A stretch of 10,123 nucleotides of DNA from Nitrospira sp. (GTDB lineage Bacteria > Nitrospirota > Nitrospiria > Nitrospirales > Nitrospiraceae): contig JAJFBJ010000112.1 of NCBI GenBank assembly GCA_020697375.1, forward strand, positions 1-10,123, written 5' to 3'. A model generated the notes under the pieces. It searched no databases, was not told the origin of the DNA, and saw only the letters and a program-made list of their open reading frames with translations. The translations under genes and the position numbers were made by a program. Shown here piece by piece: positions 8,696 through 10,123 of the stretch; positions within the stretch are counted from its first letter, which is position 1, and each line of letters starts with the position of its first letter.

Positions 8696-9952
8696 TCAGG
8701 CGCCGGCGAGCCTTGCTCTGAGAGTGGCAGAGAGGTCGGAAAGGGCGACGTTCTCTTGTGATTTGTTCTGCATATTCCGGACGGTTGAGGAGCCGTTGGC
8801 TACTTCGTCGTCACCGAGGAAAATGCTGTACAGAGCGCCGAGGCGATCGGCTTGCCGAAGATGGGCCTTGAGCGAGGAGGCACGAAAATCCATATCGGCT
8901 GGAATGCCGGCAAGTCGGAGTTCGTCGAGAAGCGTGAACCCAAGGCCGACTGCTTGGGCGCCGAAGGCTGCGACATAGACCCGTGGAAGGACGGGAACCG
9001 GAGCATCTTGAGGCAGCATGAGCGCAATACGTTCAAGGCCGACCGCAAACCCGACGGCCGGCACGGCGGCTCCTCCGAGTTGTTCGACGAGGCCGTCATA
9101 ACGTCCCCCGGCGCCGACGGCGTTCTGGGCTCCCAGGTGAGAGCAGGTTACCTCAAAGGCCGTGAGGCCGTAATAATCCAGCCCGCGGACAAGTCGATGG
9201 TTCACATGAAAGGGAATTCCTACCGACTGCAGGCCAGCCGTCACCAGCTTGAAATGCTCATGCGCCGCCGGTGAAAGACAATCGGCTAATCGGGGAGCCT
9301 CTTCAGTCGCCGAGTGACATTCCGGAACTTTGCAATCCAGTACACGAAGGGGATTCTCCTCGATCCGCCTCTGACAATTGCCGCAAAGCCGGCTTTCAAC
9401 GCCCTTCAAAAAAGCCACGAGAATGGGCCTGTACCGGGCGCGATCCTCCGCATGGCCGAGGTTGTTGATTTCGAGTGTCAGCCCGGGCAGCGAGAGATCG
9501 GATAGGAGCCGCCACAGCAGCGACATCACTTCGACATCGGCGCGAGGATCAGACATGCCGAATGACTCGACGCCGAACTGATGAAATTGCCGCAAGCGCC
9601 CAGCCTGGGGACGCTCGTGTCGGAACATCGGACCGAGGTAGTAATACTTTTGCGGCCGCGGATCCGCCGAGCGGTTATGTTCGATGAAGGCGCGGACCGT
9701 GCCGGCGGTTCCTTCCGGACGTAAGGTCAGGGAGGTACCGTCGCGGTCGGCAAACGTATACATTTCCTTCTCCACGATGTCGGTGGTCGCGCCGATGCTG
9801 CGCGCGAACAACGTCGTGGTCTCGAATATCGGCAGGCGGATTTCCTGAAATCCGTAGCAGAGCGCCCAGCGTCTGGCACGATCCTCGATCAGTCGCCAAC
9901 GCGGGGTCTCTTCCGGCAGGAGATCTTTGACGCCTTTGATCGCTTTAATCAT
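8696..9952 (-). CDS. hisS: Histidyl-tRNA synthetase
   Basis: HisRS is the cytoplasmic class II enzyme that charges tRNA-His with histidine using ATP. The 418-residue product is family length. It begins MIKAIKGVKDLLPEE, then motif 1 around 34-50, LRPEGTA at 78-84, motif 2 FRHERPQAGRLRQFHQFGVE at 110-129, HisA LVRGLDYYGLTAFEV at 254-268, GGRYDGL at 282-288 and motif 3 VGFAVGLERI at 300-309. The anticodon-binding domain occupies about 322-418. The insertion region has four spaced cysteines (C190, C193, C207, C212). The frame is open upstream to 10093, but ATG at 9952 matches the family N-terminus and has AGGGAA at 9965-9970. A good promoter stands 36 bp upstream. Confidence 0.97.
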   Translation of the reverse strand: MIKAIKGVKDLLPEETPRWRLIEDRARRWALCYGFQEIRLPIFETTTLFARSIGATTDIVEKEMYTFADRDGTSLTLRPEGTAGTVRAFIEHNRSADPRPQKYYYLGPMFRHERPQAGRLRQFHQFGVESFGMSDPRADVEVMSLLWRLLSDLSLPGLTLEINNLGHAEDRARYRPILVAFLKGVESRLCGNCQRRIEENPLRVLDCKVPECHSATEEAPRLADCLSPAAHEHFKLVTAGLQSVGIPFHVNHRLVRGLDYYGLTAFEVTCSHLGAQNAVGAGGRYDGLVEQLGGAAVPAVGFAVGLERIALMLPQDAPVPVLPRVYVAAFGAQAVGLGFTLLDELRLAGIPADMDFRASSLKAHLRQADRLGALYSIFLGDDEVANGSSTVRNMQNKSQENVALSDLSATLRARLAGA

Positions 9953-9987
9953 GACTGCGACAGGTTCCCTATTCCGATTCGTGCGGG

Positions 9988-10017
9988 AATATAGCGGCGG
10001 GTTCGCGGGCAAGTCAA
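9988..10017 (-). promoter_or_regulatory. Sigma-70-type promoter for hisS
   Basis: On the minus strand TTGACT (10017-10012, 5 of 6 consensus) and TATATT (9993-9988, 5 of 6) are separated by 18 bases. Transcription would begin near 9981, giving a leader of about 29 bases before the hisS ATG. The 13-base inverted repeat GCGCGCTGCGCGC at 10019-10031 lies directly upstream of the -35. Confidence 0.65.
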
Positions 10018-10123
10018 CGCGCGCTGCGCGCATCACGTGACTCGCGGGGAGGAAGCATCTGATGATCGCTTGATTCTTGAATGTCCTGAGCACATCAGAT
10101 CGACAGATCGATAAACTCCTGAA

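Noticed and set aside
9953..10093. N-terminal extension of hisS to 10093
   Set aside because: The family N-terminus begins at the ATG at 9952, and the extension contains the probable promoter.

Overview
The window looks like the chromosomal replication-origin region of a free-living, moderately high-GC Gram-negative-type bacterium, most likely a member of Nitrospirota (Nitrospira-like). The lineage call is inference. It rests on the dnaA-dnaN-gyrB-gyrA order, an E. coli-length GyrB, and a type of palindromic intergenic repeat that I associate from memory with Nitrospira genomes; a database comparison was not possible. No rRNA, tRNA, CRISPR array, phage gene or transposase was seen.

All recognisable genes lie on the minus strand. 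Read in the direction of transcription (high to low coordinates) they are: hisS (histidyl-tRNA synthetase, 9952-8696); three small genes resembling a DsrE/DsrF/DsrH (TusD/TusC/TusB) sulfur-relay set (8575-7550); a gene-free stretch of about 340 bp with clustered DnaA boxes, the likely oriC (7206-7549); then dnaA (7205-5865), dnaN (5841-4711), gyrB (4557-2083) and gyrA (from 1905, running off the left edge with its C-terminus missing). dnaA and dnaN are 23 bp apart. gyrB and gyrA are each preceded by a gap of about 150-180 bp that holds one copy of the same 120-bp inverted-repeat element.

The four origin-proximal genes form a replication block: DnaA opens the origin, DnaN is the polymerase clamp, and GyrA/GyrB relieve the supercoils made by the forks. 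They point away from oriC, co-directional with a leftward fork. The hisS-dsr block points towards oriC and is head-on to a rightward fork.

The most interesting non-coding signals are: (1) the two related multi-stem inverted-repeat elements flanking gyrB; (2) a DnaA-trio-like trinucleotide tract next to a DnaA-box-like site at the distal end of oriC; and (3) a second small DnaA-box/AT-rich cluster around the first dsr gene, about 1.3 kb from dnaA. The coding content is otherwise ordinary core machinery, and I see no convincing undescribed protein system.
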